A stretch of 64,000 nt of DNA from Cannabis sativa. Its lineage: Eukaryota; Streptophyta; Magnoliopsida; Rosales; Cannabaceae. The notes below the pieces were generated by a model. That model made no database searches. It saw only the letters and a program-made list of their open reading frames with translations, and had not been told where the DNA came from. The stretch spans positions 75,656,211 to 75,720,210 of the forward strand of contig NC_083604.1 in the NCBI RefSeq assembly GCF_029168945.1, in the 5' to 3' direction. Every line of letters starts with the position of its first letter. The first letter of the stretch is position 1. The position numbers were made by a program, and so were the translations under genes. Positions 25,712 through 37,626 of the stretch are shown in pieces.

Positions 25712-28106
25712 ATGGCAGCACCTGAGAAACCGGGCACCACCAAAGGCCAAGCATGGTAACACCAAGACTCTTTGCACTTTCTTCTTCTCCTTCTGCTCTA
25801 AACCCACCCATAATCATATTTGGTTTTTTTTTACAGGTTTTGCACTACTGGGTTGCCAAGTGACGTTGTAGTTGAAGTCAATGAAATGACATTTCATCTC
25901 CACAAGGTTAGTTTCCTCCATTGAAACCATACTGCAATTTCTTAAAAAACGGTTGAACTAAGTGTTATCTTTTTTTATGGTTCAGTTTCCATTGATGTCG
26001 AAAAGTCGAAGGCTTCACGACCTGATTACCGAGCAAGAGAAGAATCCTATTGCTTTTTCTTCTACTAAAGACCAAACTTCTACCTCCGCCGCCGCCGCCG
26101 AACCAGGAGATGAGGACGAAGAAGAAGTCGGCGCCGGTGGTGTCGACGAAATCGAGGAAGTCCATTGCCACATAGTCCTCTCCGACTTCCCCGGCGGTTC
26201 GGAGACTTTTGAGTTAGCAGCGAAGTTCTCTTATGGCGTCAAGATTGACTTGACCGCTTTCAATGTTGCTCCTCTTCGCTGCGCCGGTGAATTTCTGGAT
26301 ATGACGGAGGAGTATTCTGAGGACAATCTCATTTCGAAGACAGAGAGGTTCTTCTCCCAATCCGTGCTCAAAAGTTTGAAGGACTCCATTAAAGCTCTGA
26401 AATCATGTGAGAGGTTAATGCCTATGGCGGAGAATTTAGGGATTTCACAGAGGTGCATTAACTCAATCGCTTCTAGAGCTTCCTCCGCTGATCCTACTCT
26501 GTTCGGTTGGCCGGTAAATGACGGAGTTGGTGCCACTAACGGCGGCCGAGATTCTTCGAACCAGAATTTGTGGAATGGGATTGAGACCAATAGGAGGAGA
26601 AAAGGACTCGCTAGAGCAACCAATGCAGATTCATGGTTGGAAGAGCTTGCTATATTGAGTTTACCATTCTTCAAACGCTTAATCTCTGCCATGAAAGATC
26701 GAGATCTAAGCCCTGACATGATCGAGAGCTGTTTGATTCATTACGCCAAAAAATGTATTCCTGGAATTTCGCGTACGAATCGGAAGCCATCATCGTCCAC
26801 GTCATCGTCTTCTTTGATAGTTTCAGAGAACGAACAGAAAGAGCTTTTGGAGACCGTAATTTCGAATCTGCCATTAGAGAAGAGCTCTAGCAGATCTTCC
26901 ACCGCCACTAGGTTTTTGTTCGGCTTGCTAAGAACGGCAAATATATTAAACATTTCAGAAACTAGTAAATCGACATTGGAGAAGAAGCTCGGTTCGCAAC
27001 TGGAGCAAGCCACTCTCGACGATCTTCTAATCCCAAGCTACTCTTATCTGAACGAGACTCTTTACGACGTTGATTGCGTCGAGAGAATATTAAATCACTT
27101 CTTGGAAGGATTACAACACAGAAATACAGATAGAATTGAAGATGAAGACGAAGCTGATGAATGTGACGACATCAGATCACCAGCGTTAATGCTCGTCGGA
27201 AAATTAATTGACGGTTATTTATCGGAAATCGCCTCAGATGCGAATTTGAAACCTGAAAGGTTTTTCAATCTAGCTATGTCTCTACCAGATCAGGCCAGAC
27301 TTTTCCATGACGGTCTATACAGAGCCGTAGATGTTTATCTCAAGGTATATATACATATATATACGTATATACATACAAGTATGTATAGTCATTCAAAGCT
27401 ATGCAAATTTTGCTCGAATTCTGATTTATTATTATGATTTTATTTTCGTTAGTCTCATCCATCGACATCGGATTCCGATCGCGAAAGGATCAGCTCAGTT
27501 TTAGATTGCCAGAAACTCACATTGGAAGCGTGCACGCACGCGGCTCAGAACGAACGACTACCACTTCGCGCGGTGGTTCAGGTTCTGTTCTTCGAACAGC
27601 TCCAGCTCCGCCACGCAATCGCAGAGAATCTAATCGCCGTGGAAGCCGCACAAACCGACGCCGGAAGGCCATCTGTTCTACGAAGAGAACAAGAAGAGGC
27701 TGAAGAAGTAGACGAAGACAACGAAAACGAAGTCGTCGAAGAAGATCATCAGCTACCGCGAGCGGTGGCTCACGACGGAGGAGGAGTAGTGACCAACACG
27801 TGGAGAGCGGCGGTGAGAGAGAATCAGGTGCTTCGATTGGACATGGATAGCATGAGGACGCGAGTGCACCAACTGGAAAGAGAGTGTTCGACGATGAGAA
27901 AAGTGATCGAGAAGATCGATAAGACCGGGCCGGTCGGAGAAGAAGGCGGCGGTAACGGTGGTTCGTTGGTGAAAGGGTGGAGAGGATCGTTGACGAGAAG
28001 ATTTGGGTGTAAGTTCAAGACTCAGGTGTGCGATTCTCATGAACCTTCGGTTGTGGATGTTCGTAAAGGAAACGGAGGAAGACGACTCCACCATCATCAA
28101 TCGTAG
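25712..28106 (+). CDS. BTB/POZ and NPH3 domain protein (At5g66560-like), 708 aa
   Basis: Exons 25712-25755, 25837-25906, 25986-27344 and 27453-28106 join in frame to 708 residues. The BTB fold (about 15-150) starts [20 protein letters not shown] and carries an acidic insert ([20 protein letters not shown]) before its core ([15 protein letters not shown]). The NPH3 domain spans about 253-545, with [51 protein letters not shown] and [21 protein letters not shown] coiled coil follows at about 614-650 ([20 protein letters not shown]) and a basic C-terminus. NRL-family proteins are plasma-membrane scaffolds or CUL3 adaptors in phototropin and auxin signalling. Similarity is closest to the uncharacterised Arabidopsis At5g66560. 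A GA-rich 5' UTR (25560-25600) precedes the gene. Confidence 0.92.
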
Positions 28107-28363
28107 GCCCTACCTCACACGATCATAATCTACTCGCCTTGGGTCCCATTTATGTCACACTTTTATATTATAAAGTTCAAAATTTATAAAGCAGAGCTGT
28201 AATCCATAATTTCTTCTTTCTCATGCTGATGATGATTCACTGTTCCCTACGTCTAAATTGGAAATGAAAAAAAATTCAACCAAATAGTTTCACTACTACT
28301 ACATGATTCATCCATATCCATATATCACTAATTTATGAACTCTTCTATTATCTACTAAGTGTT

Positions 28364-28890
28364 TTGCGTCTTGGCTATATTGGATGTTTCTATAGTCATA
28401 ATTCTAAGCATGTTGTTCAAGAAGTGGGTATGTTTTGTTGGGCAATTTGGAGAATCCGAAATGATAAGAATCCGGTTGTTAATGAAGGTTTCGTGTTAAC
28501 GAACTCTACTTTTGATCAATGGATTAATGCTAGTTATGTTTTGATCAATGGATTTATTCTCTAACTAAGGTTCTTATGGGGCTGGTATGGTTGCACGAGA
28601 TGTTTCTGGCCAGCTTATTGAAGCTCGACAAATCTCTAAACAGGGTGGTTGAACCAGTAGTAGCAAAGGTGGATTAAAGAGAAAGGTGGTGCTAGAGACG
28701 GATTTCCTCGCTTCGATATTGGCCTTACGAAGCAAGACTCGTATGTTTTTCTCCATATGGATTGATCATTGCTGATTGTAACAGGTTTTTATCTTTGTTA
28801 AAGAATGTGATTGTTATCTTTGTTAAGTAATTAGCAAATAAGGTTGCTCGTGCAATTGCTTGCAATTCTTATTTATATGTTGTGGAATAG
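28364..28890 (+). pseudogene. LINE RNase H (RVT_3) remnant
   Basis: Fragments in shifting frames follow the order of plant LINE C-termini: GMFCWAIWRIRNDKNPVVNE (linker before RNase H), GAGMVARDVSGQLIEARQIS, KVVLETDFLASILALRSKT, ending in ANKVARAIACNSYL. The N-terminal TDA motif is lost. Frameshifts and stops mark it as dead. It lies directly after the NPH3 gene and directly before a truncated Copia element. Confidence 0.7.
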
Positions 28891-28981
28891 TGCTTTGTTC
28901 CTTGATTCTAGAAGTTCTCGTATACGCTCTCAAAAGCACTTATACTTAAGTTGACATGGAGATCTCGCTCATAACACAGTT

Positions 28982-29706
28982 TGTTAAGTCCTAACTAACT
29001 TAACAACTTAACTGCAGCCACCGACTTTAAAATCTTGATTCTAAGCTTATAAATACCATTAATACTTATTATTTCAGACACGACGATCACATTGAGTCGA
29101 GAGAGAGAGAACATTGAAAGTTTGAAAGGAAGAAAGAGAAAAGTACATAGAAAAGAGAGAGATTGGGGTTGGGTTCTGTATGAATAATCTTCTGTAGATA
29201 AAAAAGATTCTTAGGTAAGAGTGTGAGAGTTGAAACGCTTTGAGAGAATCATCAAAAAATCTTCTCGAATGTATTGTACTTATTCTTACTCAATCAATAA
29301 AGGAGATTTGGTGCTGATTTTATCATTTTTTGCTTTGTTTCCATTTCTAGTTTTGAATATTGTTCATCCCTGTTTTTCTCCTCTAATTGTTTGATTGTTT
29401 AAAGTTTGGTTAATTTGATTTCGCACCACTAGTAGTAATTTTTCCACAAATCAGAGCTTGGTAATCGATCAAGAACGCAAAATCAAGATTCTTTCCACTG
29501 TAATTCTTGAAGAAACTTTAAATGTCATCAATGGAGAGATTCGAATTGGAAAAATTCGATTGACCATAAGGTATCCAATAAGAAACTTTTGGCCGAGAAG
29601 AAACCAGAGAAAAAGCATGAATGAAGGAGATGGCCTATTACACGATCAATTTAGAGCAAATTGGGAGCAAGTTGGAAGAATTATACTTAAAACCATCAAT
29701 TGCTAG
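28982..29706 (+). mobile_element. Truncated Copia element: LTR, Met-tRNA primer site and start of gag
   Basis: A candidate LTR runs from TGTTAAGTCC (28982) to TTTTTCCACA (29448), with a TATA box (CTTATAAATACC, about 29048). It is followed by ATCAGAGCTTGG, matching the common Copia primer-binding site for initiator Met-tRNA. Just inside, ATG at 29522 begins MSSMERFELEKFD, the typical first residues of Copia gag, interrupted soon after by stops. The rest of gag-pol and the right LTR are missing. LTR ends are approximate because TGTTA/CCACA do not pair perfectly. Confidence 0.6.
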
Positions 29707-32700
29707 CAAAATCAATTTACTAGAAAGGTTATATGGTTTTTCTTTGAATAAAAACATATTTATAACTTCTCCAAAAAAAAATTAAATCAAAAAAAAAAAA
29801 AAAAACTTGTTTAACTTTTATTTAAAAATTCTTAGAGGACTCTCAACAATTTCTCTACTCTATCATTTAAAATAAATCACATAAAACTTTTTTTATTTAT
29901 AACACACTTTTACGACTTCTCTATTTTTTCTCTCTATTATTTAAATAATTTATTTTTTTAATATCTTTATATATTAAAAGTGCCTATCTTACCCACCTAT
30001 CTCTCTAACAACCATTTTTGAAATTTTTTTACACGGCTAAATTCAAATTTCAAAAAATAAACCCAATAATTAAACCCAAAAAATTAAATAATATTTACGA
30101 TTAACTTACATATATTATAACCTTATTATTATTAATTTTGTAATATTTGTTTTTCCAGGTCAAAGATATTCTTGCTGCTATTATTTTAAGAACGGGAACA
30201 AATGCAACATATATTATAACCTTATTATTATCGTTTCCAATATGTTTTTACTGGACATAAAAGTTGAATTTAAATTTATTATTTAAATCTCTCTAAATTA
30301 AATATTATTTATTTTTGATTCATTTATTTCCTTTCGAACTCATAATATAATACTTAATATAAAACATAGTATACGTGCGATGCACGTAACAATATACTAG
30401 TATATACAATACATACTAATAAAATTAGAATAAAATATAATTTTTTTTACGTGAGAATAAAATATAATTTAAATACTATTAAAATATTTTTAGAGAAAAA
30501 ATAGTACTTGAGTTATTGGGAGTGCCTTAAGTCATCTCTAATAGTAAAACTTAAATTTTGTGTTAAATCAACACCAAAAAATTACTATTTAAGCATTAAT
30601 TTTTTTTTTTCAATTCTAATCTTTTTTTTTTTGAAAAATGCGTTTATAAATAAAATTGAAGTTAGACCTTATGGTCATTACAAAAAATTTTGTAAAACTT
30701 AAATTTTGTGTTAAATCAACACCAAAAAATTACTATTTAAGCATTAATTTTTTTTTTTTCAATTCTAATCTTTTTGTTTTTTGAAAAATGCGTTTATAAA
30801 TAAAATTGAAGTTAGACCTTATGGTCATTACAAAAGATATTAACAGGTATAGTAGATATCTCTAATCACAATACCAAAAATTACACCAGATTTTATATTT
30901 TATATTATTCTATTATTTTTTTAATATAATAAAAATATTTTGATACTAAATATATATAATTTTTTTTTCGTATTAAGTATTATCTAATTGTTAAAAACTT
31001 AAAAAAAAAATAGTATGGTTTACAATGCTTACTAAATTTGGTGAGACACTATAGATAAATTTATTTATTAAAACTAAAAGCTAAGAAATCAATAGGATCC
31101 TAAATCGGATATGGTATTATCATCATTATTATCGTAAAAAAATTAAAAGCACGTTGTGCTGCAAAATATTTTTCTAAGGTTTTAATTAAGTCAACTAATT
31201 TGGTGTGGTCATTATCATTATATATTTTAAGTACCAATCAAACAAAAAAAAATATCGCTTAAATTGGTCCAATTAATCATGATATTTCATTTTTACTTTG
31301 TTTCTACTAATGATATGATTTTATTTTGTGTTGATAGTACAAACACTTCTTTTGAGTTGATTGGGATAGCTCAAAAGAAGAAAGAATGTTATAAAATTAT
31401 GTATACAATAATTTTCATAATGAAAAAAGAAAAAAATAGAAGGGCTTCTTTTAGACTTTGGACCCATCTTTGAATGATTATTTGTAAGTAAACACATGCA
31501 AAATGCAATGACTTTTTTCTTCATCTTCTTCTTCTTTTACTTCATCAACTCAAAGTTAAAATGATGACATTAGAAGGTGCACTATTTGCAGTGGTATGAT
31601 TGCATTTGCAATTGTTACTGTTTTTCTATAATTTGTCTTAGTTTGAGTTGAATTTTGTAATAACAAGCACATGTTAAAAAATTATATTTTATTTTTCACT
31701 TGTGATCATCATTAACCCTTTATGTCTAAGGAAAATATGTTCTTCTTTGGGAAGATTCAAAGTCATATGAAGGGAGTTGGCCCTACCCTCCAAATTCTAC
31801 TTTACTCATCATCATACCTAATACACATCAAATGTTTTTCTTTCTTCCTTTACTTTTGTCCCAACATGCTCTAAATTTGTGTAAAAAACATACCCAAATT
31901 TTTCAATGAAACTATTATGATAAAATAAAATCATATGTATGTTTTTTCAAATTCTCAATTAAGTTTTATTAACATAGATTTGGTATGAGTTTTTGAATAA
32001 GAAAACATGCATCTCAATATATTTTTAGGCAGTCGATTTTGTGTCCCGAAAAGTAAAACACGAAATGTATTGCGTTGTACGACAGGTGAGTCCCAGGGTA
32101 CGTAATAATGTGTGTGAATTTATTTATGGGTCCCAGGGTACGTAATAATGGGTCTCAGGGTACATTACCATTTTTTAACCTTAATTACCCCTAGATCAAC
32201 TCCAACCCTCAAATCAAATAATTACCCCATCTAACGGTTGCCGTACATCACAGAATACATCCCTCTAAAGTACACTAACGGAACAAAATCGTGTCCTTAT
32301 ATTTTTATTACTAAAAGTAAAGAAGAGAATGGTCAAATTTGGTGAAATAAGATAAGAATGTGCTCCAAAATCTGCAGAGTTCATTATAATCATTGCTTGT
32401 AATGTTCAAAGCTGAAATAAAAGATAATATTAATAGTGGTGTCCTTCTCATGAAAGGTAGTGAATAGTAGTTGGTGTTTGGTTGCTAATTTGCTACAGAT
32501 ATGAGCAACCAAATTAAAGGTGAATAATCTATGGTCATTTTGGGGTTATGCATTTGAGTAACCATATTCTATATTTAGTGAAGTACAATTGTAGCTTTTG
32601 AGTGCTCACGCCAACTAAGAATAATCAATCATTAAAAGTGTAGTATAATAGGTCATGACAATGCAAAGCAAATAATCATTCAAGAGTGTTTACAGGGAGT

Positions 32701-32990
32701 TTTAGAGAAATACTAAAAGGATTTAGTAACACCATCATGCAGCTGCACTAGATATGAACATAGCACAACAAAAAAATCACATGAAAATAACATCAAAACA
32801 ACATAAAAAATATAAATAATAAAAATCAATAATAAAATAATAAGAATACAATATAAAAATACATTAAAAACACTGTATTTTAAGTAAATAAAATTTAAAA
32901 ACCGTAAAAATTAATCATAATTTTGTATTTTTTTTTCTTTTTTTGTTATTTTTGTGTGATTTTTTTTTTAATTATCTCTAAAATAAAGGA
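29707..32990. other. Repeat-rich AT spacer, no gene seen
   Basis: No coding gene is recognised. It contains the tandem duplication at 30544-30835, decayed MITE-like stretches (30500-31060, with CATCTCTAATAGTAAAAC and ACTAAATTTGGTGAGACACT), and three short copies of CAGGGTACGTAATAATG-like sequence at 32092-32165. Open frames up to 69 codons look random. Confidence 0.45.
30544..30835. repeat. Tandem duplication of about 148 bp, two near-identical copies
   Basis: GTAAAACTTAAATTTTGTGT begins at 30544 and again at 30692, and the copies agree almost base for base apart from poly-T length. Each copy ends in a segment which on the minus strand reads like a LINE 3' end (TTGTAATGACCATAAGG ... AAACGCATTTTTC then A-run). 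The duplication therefore copied a MITE-like piece together with a short inserted LINE tail. Confidence 0.75.
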
Positions 32991-33480
32991 AAACTTACAA
33001 AAATATTAGAATTTGGGTTAACTTTTACAAAAATATTGTCACATAGAATTTTTTTCAAAAATACTGTATTTTTATAAAACAACAATAGAACACAAAACAG
33101 AAAAACTAAAAATAACAATGGAACAACTAAAAAAGAACCGTCTAATAACAGTATAAAGTTTACACAATTTTTTTGGGAAACTTACAAAAATACTGGAATT
33201 TGGATTAACTTTTACAAAAATACTGTCACACGGAATTTTTTTAAAAAATACTGTGTTTTTATAAAACACCAGTAAAACACAAAGTAGAACAGCTCAAAAC
33301 AACAGTAGAACACCAGTAAAACACCAGTAAAACACTAGTGAAAACTTAACACATATACTGCAGTATGAAACTTATAAAAAAACACAGTAAAAAAATAAAA
33401 AATATCATCTGACAGTATTTTTGTAAAAAAATAACAAAAATTAGTATAACATGTAAATTTCCCTATATTTAAAAAAAATT
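32990..33480. repeat. Direct repeats with period about 185 bp and an AACACCAGTA mini-array
   Basis: The block AACTTACAAAAATATTAGAA ... TATTTTTATAAAAC (about 32990-33085) recurs diverged at about 33175-33290. Immediately after, ACACCAGTAAA is repeated four to five times (33267-33345). This is non-coding dispersed-repeat DNA of no recognised superfamily. Confidence 0.5.
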
Positions 33481-33607
33481 GTGCCTCCGTGTAATTATCC
33501 CAAAATAAACTTCACTTACTAAACAGCCCAAGAAATTAAAAGTTGATTAATATAATTGGGCCTTAGAGCCCATATTATTACATCCAAAAAAGACATTCTC
33601 TGATTGG

Positions 33608-33640
33608 ACCACGTGTGCAACTCTCACACCCACACGTGGA
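33608..33640. promoter_or_regulatory. Two ABRE/G-box cores upstream of COR413
   Basis: CACGTG cores lie at 33610-33615 (ACCACGTGTGC) and 33633-33638 (ACACGTGGAC), about 300 bp before the start codon. Paired ACGTG elements recruit bZIP factors and are typical of ABA-, drought- and cold-responsive plant promoters, which fits the downstream gene. Activity is inferred, not shown. Confidence 0.55.
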
Positions 33641-33929
33641 CAAAAAGTTTGCTTACACCGAGCAAAGTCCCCAATTGGCGCGGCCAGGTGGCGTAATTCC
33701 AACAGTCAAAGCCAGCTCAATACAGTTTGGATTGGGATCCGAAACGAGAGCTTCGCTCACGTTCTCGGGTTGACTCACTGAGTTCCAACACAACATAACT
33801 CGACCTAGATATATATTATTTCTTTCCTTCCCAACGAAAAATTTAGAACCAATCAAACAATTATATCTGATTTCTCTCCTTTTTCCTGTTGTTTCTTGCT
33901 GAATTCAGTATTCAGATCTGAAAATCGCA

Positions 33930-35448
33930 ATGGGTAGGGATCATTTGGCTATGAAGACTGATCAAGTAACCGCTGAATTGATCGATTCTGATATCAACGA
34001 TCTAAAGATTGCAGCCAAAAAGCTTTTTAATCATGCTACTAAGCTCGGTGGGTTGGGATTTGGCACTTCGTTTCTCAAATGGGTCGCTTCGTTTGCTGCC
34101 ATGTAAGTACCTTTATCTTTGGTCTAGTTGTCATTTTTTTCAAAATTGATACTGATTTGATTTTAGTAATACCCATTTTTTGTTATGTGTGTTTGATAAT
34201 TGAGTATATATGTTTCTTCAATTTTTGAGGTAGAAAAAAAGTGCACTGTTTTCAGTGTGCCCTTAAATGGGAAAGTGACAATTCTAAAGTTCCTGTTTTT
34301 CATGATATTTGGTTGATTGGGTTATCCATTATTAAAAATTAAAGATTTTGTTGACTTTTCAATGGTAAAGTGGTTAAAAGCTATTTTTTTTATCTGCAAC
34401 TTTGGATTGATGTTATCTGATTCCGTTGTTAAACTAGTTTGTAGCAATTGTTTAACTAAACAATAACCCTTTTAAGATTGTGATTAGTGAAAGCCAATTG
34501 TTCCTCTTTTCATGTCATTTGACATATTTTTGGTTTCATTGTCTTTCTTGTTTACATTGCATTGAGTTACAAAGGCTTTTCTTTATTACATACTCAAACC
34601 ATGATTGTAGTCTCTTCACATGATCATAATAACTATTTTCCATTTTAACTGCAGATACTTGTTGATTTTGGATCGAACAAATTGGAAGACAAATATGTTG
34701 ACCTCACTTTTAATCCCCTACATCTTCTTCAGTTTTCCCTCAGTACTGTTCCATTTTCTGAGGTATGACAAATAATCTCTTTTCTTTCCCTTGTGTAATT
34801 TTCTAAGTATACATTTTGATTGTACAACAATCTTTAACTAATGATTAAGTTACTTCATTTTTATGCAGTGGAGAGTTTGGAAAATGGGTTGCTTTTATTA
34901 CAGTTGTGCTAAGACTTTTTTTCCCCAGACACTTCCCTGGTATATATATCCGTTTAGTTCAAACTTTATATTCATCTTCAGGCTTTTATGTGTCTATACA
35001 GCCCCACCTAAAAAGGGTTTAAAATTTCAGAAAGAAAAGAAGAAAAAAAAAGTGATCTTTTTCAAATGCAAAAAGTTTCAATGCTCTAGAATAATACCAC
35101 ACCATTTACATAATTAGAAATATGTCATATTTCTTTCTCAAAAGGGTTACTAATTCCATAACAGAAACTCATAGACATATTTGGTTACTTGCAGATTGGT
35201 TGGAGTTGCCAGGTTCATTGATTCTTCTTCTGGTTGTGGCTCCAAATTTCTTTTCACACACTCTAAGGGACAGTTGGGTTGGTGTTCTGATATGCCTCAT
35301 CATCGGCTGTTATCTGCTTCAGCAGCACATCAGGGCCTCAGGCGGATTCCGAAACTCCTTCACTCAAACTCATGGGATATCCAACACTATGGGCATTATT
35401 TTGCTCTTGGTCTTCCCTATTTGGTCTCTGGTTCTCCACATTCTCTAG
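33930..35448 (+). CDS. COR413PM: COR413 plasma-membrane type cold-regulated protein, 201 aa
   Basis: Exons 33930-34102, 34655-34762, 34869-34939 and 35195-35448 join in frame to 201 residues, the normal family length. The N-terminus (LIDSDINDLKIAAKKL, LGGLGFGTSFLKW) and the core (LILDRTNWKTNMLTSLLIPY, FPRHFPDWLELPGSLILLL, HIRASGGFRNSF, ISNTMGIILLLVFPIW) are hallmark COR413 sequences. Five to six hydrophobic segments predict a multi-span membrane protein. No plastid transit peptide is present, which separates it from the inner-envelope COR413IM group and points to the plasma-membrane group. The family is induced by cold and ABA; its biochemical role is not established. Confidence 0.93.
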
Positions 35449-36780
35449 GATATAATGCATTTGATGTTTTAGGCTGCTTCAGCAAATTTCTCAATGTTTG
35501 CAGTATTATTGTTCTATGTGCTTTTATTCGTATCCAAATCTATTTGTGGATTCTGCAATTTGGTGGGTGTAGAATGATCATATTTATAAACAATCTACCG
35601 TTTACTCAAATATGTTCTAACTGAAAAAAGTAGAAAATTACATAATACGCCCTAACATTTAACAAGAAACAATTACAAAAATCTAATATTTACAGCAAAT
35701 GCTTACAAATTCCTAAAGTTATTTTAGAGAAAAAAAAGGAGTTATTATGATCTTGATACTTCATATTTATATTTTTCTTATTTTTATTTAAATGAGACAT
35801 TTTTAGATTGACCAAACAAATGACAAATAATGTGGATCACAATCATGTATTTAGTTATTTTTGGACATATTTTTTTGAAATATAATGATAATTTTTTTAA
35901 AAAAAATTGACACAATGTCCAATAGATATTGAGATATTAAAATTATATTATTATTTAGTTATTTTTCTGTTGTATTAATTATATATTACTTATTATATTA
36001 TATCTCTCAATAAATTGTATCTATTATTAATTGTCACTATTATTTCAAAAAAATTATTATCTATTATTAATGTAATTATTATTTTAATTTTTAAAAAATA
36101 AATTATTATTTTAACTGTTACTAACTCAAATAGAAAAAAAGAGTTAAAAGTATAACGTTATAACAACAAATTTCATTGAAAAAAAAAATAATATACTAAT
36201 ACAAAATAATAAATCAAGTTATTAAAACTAGGTATAAGAAAATAATTTCGTAATATAAAAATATGCTAAGGAGTTGATATTACTTTGTATATTGTAACGA
36301 GATCGATGTCTTGCCCTTTTTCTGTTGCTTTGTAGTTATATTTTTATTGTTTTATAGTTGTTTTCGTATAGTTAAAGTGTTATATAATTATTTTTTAACT
36401 GTCTTAGATTTTTATTTTTATTTTATTGAAACAATATTTTTATAATTTTAAAGCTTTTAAAAACTTTATAACAAAAAAAATAAAGGTATTTTTATAAGTA
36501 CCCCTCATAATTACAAATAGAAGGCTGGGACAGTCAGGGAAAGAGGAAATTACATTCTATACCCGCTTTTTGTTTCGTATTTTATTTTTTACCTTCATTT
36601 TACTACTCTTTAATTTATACCCACTTTTATAAGTTATATTCCCATTATGTACATTAAGAAGTCTAATTTTGATTAGTTTTGTGAGGTTATATTTAGTACT
36701 TTGATTATAAAAGAGAGTATTTATCAATTAAAATTATTTTAGAGTTATATTTGATTAATGTGTAATAAAAAGAGGTAGTT
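35449..36780. other. AT-rich spacer between COR413 and the snoRNA unit
   Basis: It contains the COR413 3' UTR and AT-rich sequence with poly-A/T tracts. No gene, RNA gene or complete transposon was recognised. Confidence 0.45.
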
Positions 36781-36822
36781 TTCAACTTATCCCTCAGGGA
36801 ATCTATGTTCATGACCAAATTA

Positions 36823-36972
36823 TGGGCTTATGAAAGTTGGCCCATGTTTGATCCAAACATAGCTCAGGCCATGTTAAAGCCCATAGTCCGAGTCTGAGAT
36901 TAGAGAAGAGAAAAGAGCAAAGAGTGAAACCCTAACCCTAATAAAAGCAGAGTCGAAGGCCATCTATAAAAA
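36823..36972 (+). promoter_or_regulatory. Site II and telo-box promoter of the snoRNA cluster
   Basis: Three TGGGCY-type site II motifs (TGGGCT at 36823, GGCCCA at 36839, AGCCCA at about 36879) precede a double telo-box AAACCCTAACCCTAA (36927-36941) and a TATA-like TATAAAAA (36965-36972). This combination is a known signature of plant ribosomal-protein and snoRNA gene promoters. Transcription would start near 36995 in a pyrimidine-rich leader, just ahead of the first snoRNA. Confidence 0.75.
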
Positions 36973-37131
36973 GAACCACCAGGCGAAGCTACCATTGTGG
37001 CTCTCTTCTCTTCTTCCGCCTTCTTTCATTTTGTGTCCTCTCTCTCAGGTGAGTTGGTCTTAGTGCTAATTTCATAGCTATATGTATGTATATGTTTGTA
37101 TCTTTGTTAATATTGGATATGAAAGGGATTA

Positions 37132-37213
37132 TCTCATTGATGATCAACCAAAGATGACGAGTCCGATCCATTCTTAAAATCGTGACGACAATCGAGGCAT
37201 TTGTCTGAGAGGC
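37132..37213 (+). ncRNA. U15: U15-type C/D box snoRNA, copy 1
   Basis: Box C TTGATGA (37137-37143), box D' CCGA (37163-37166), box C' GTGACGA (37182-37188) and box D CTGA (37205-37208), flanked by short TCTC/GAGG pairing. The element before D' (GATGACGAG) and before D (CGAGGCATTTG) are the two guide segments of the U15/snR13 family. They are complementary to adjacent parts of 25S rRNA around CCAAATGCCTCGTCATCT and direct 2'-O-methylation there. Target sequence is from memory of plant 25S. Confidence 0.85.
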
Positions 37214-37310
37214 AATCTCTTTCTCTTTCCCTTCTCATTTTTTATTTTCATTCAATCGTAAATGGTTTCTCTGCTTTAAATTTATATATTGCTGGGGATG
37301 AAAGGGCTTA

Positions 37311-37393
37311 TCTCATTGATGATCAACCACAGATGACGAGTCCGATATCCATTCATAAAATCGTGACGACAATCGAGGCATTTGTCTGAGAGG
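37311..37393 (+). ncRNA. U15: U15-type C/D box snoRNA, copy 2
   Basis: Box C TTGATGA (37316-37322), D' CCGA (37342-37345), C' GTGACGA (37363-37369), D CTGA (37385-37388). It is nearly identical to copy 1, including both guides and about 25 bp before box C, so it arose by local duplication. The spacing of about 180 bp from copy 1 suits processing from one precursor. Confidence 0.85.
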
Positions 37394-37465
37394 AAATCTC
37401 TTATCTTTCTATTGTTTTTTGTTTTTGTTATACATGCTTATATATATTGGGGATGAAGGGGATTA

Positions 37466-37549
37466 TCTCATTGATGATCAACACAGATGACGAGTCTGAT
37501 ATCCATTCTTAAAAATCATGAGGACAATCGAGGCATTTGTCTGAGAGGA
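37466..37549 (+). ncRNA. U15: U15-type C/D box snoRNA, copy 3
   Basis: Box C TTGATGA (37471-37477), D' CTGA (37496-37499), C' ATGAGGA (37518-37524), D CTGA (37541-37544). Both guides are intact. Unlike copies 1 and 2 its D' box is the consensus CTGA, while its C' box is more degenerate, so the copies may differ in how well the D' guide works. Confidence 0.85.
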
Positions 37550-37626
37550 AATCTCTTCTTCCTCAATATATCATTTTGTTTTCATTAAATTAGGGTTTAT
37601 CTTTGCATAGTATATTAGAGAAATGT

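Noticed and set aside
36927..36941. AAACCCTAACCCTAA as an interstitial telomere repeat
   Set aside because: Only two units next to site II motifs and a TATA box, so it is better read as a telo-box promoter element.
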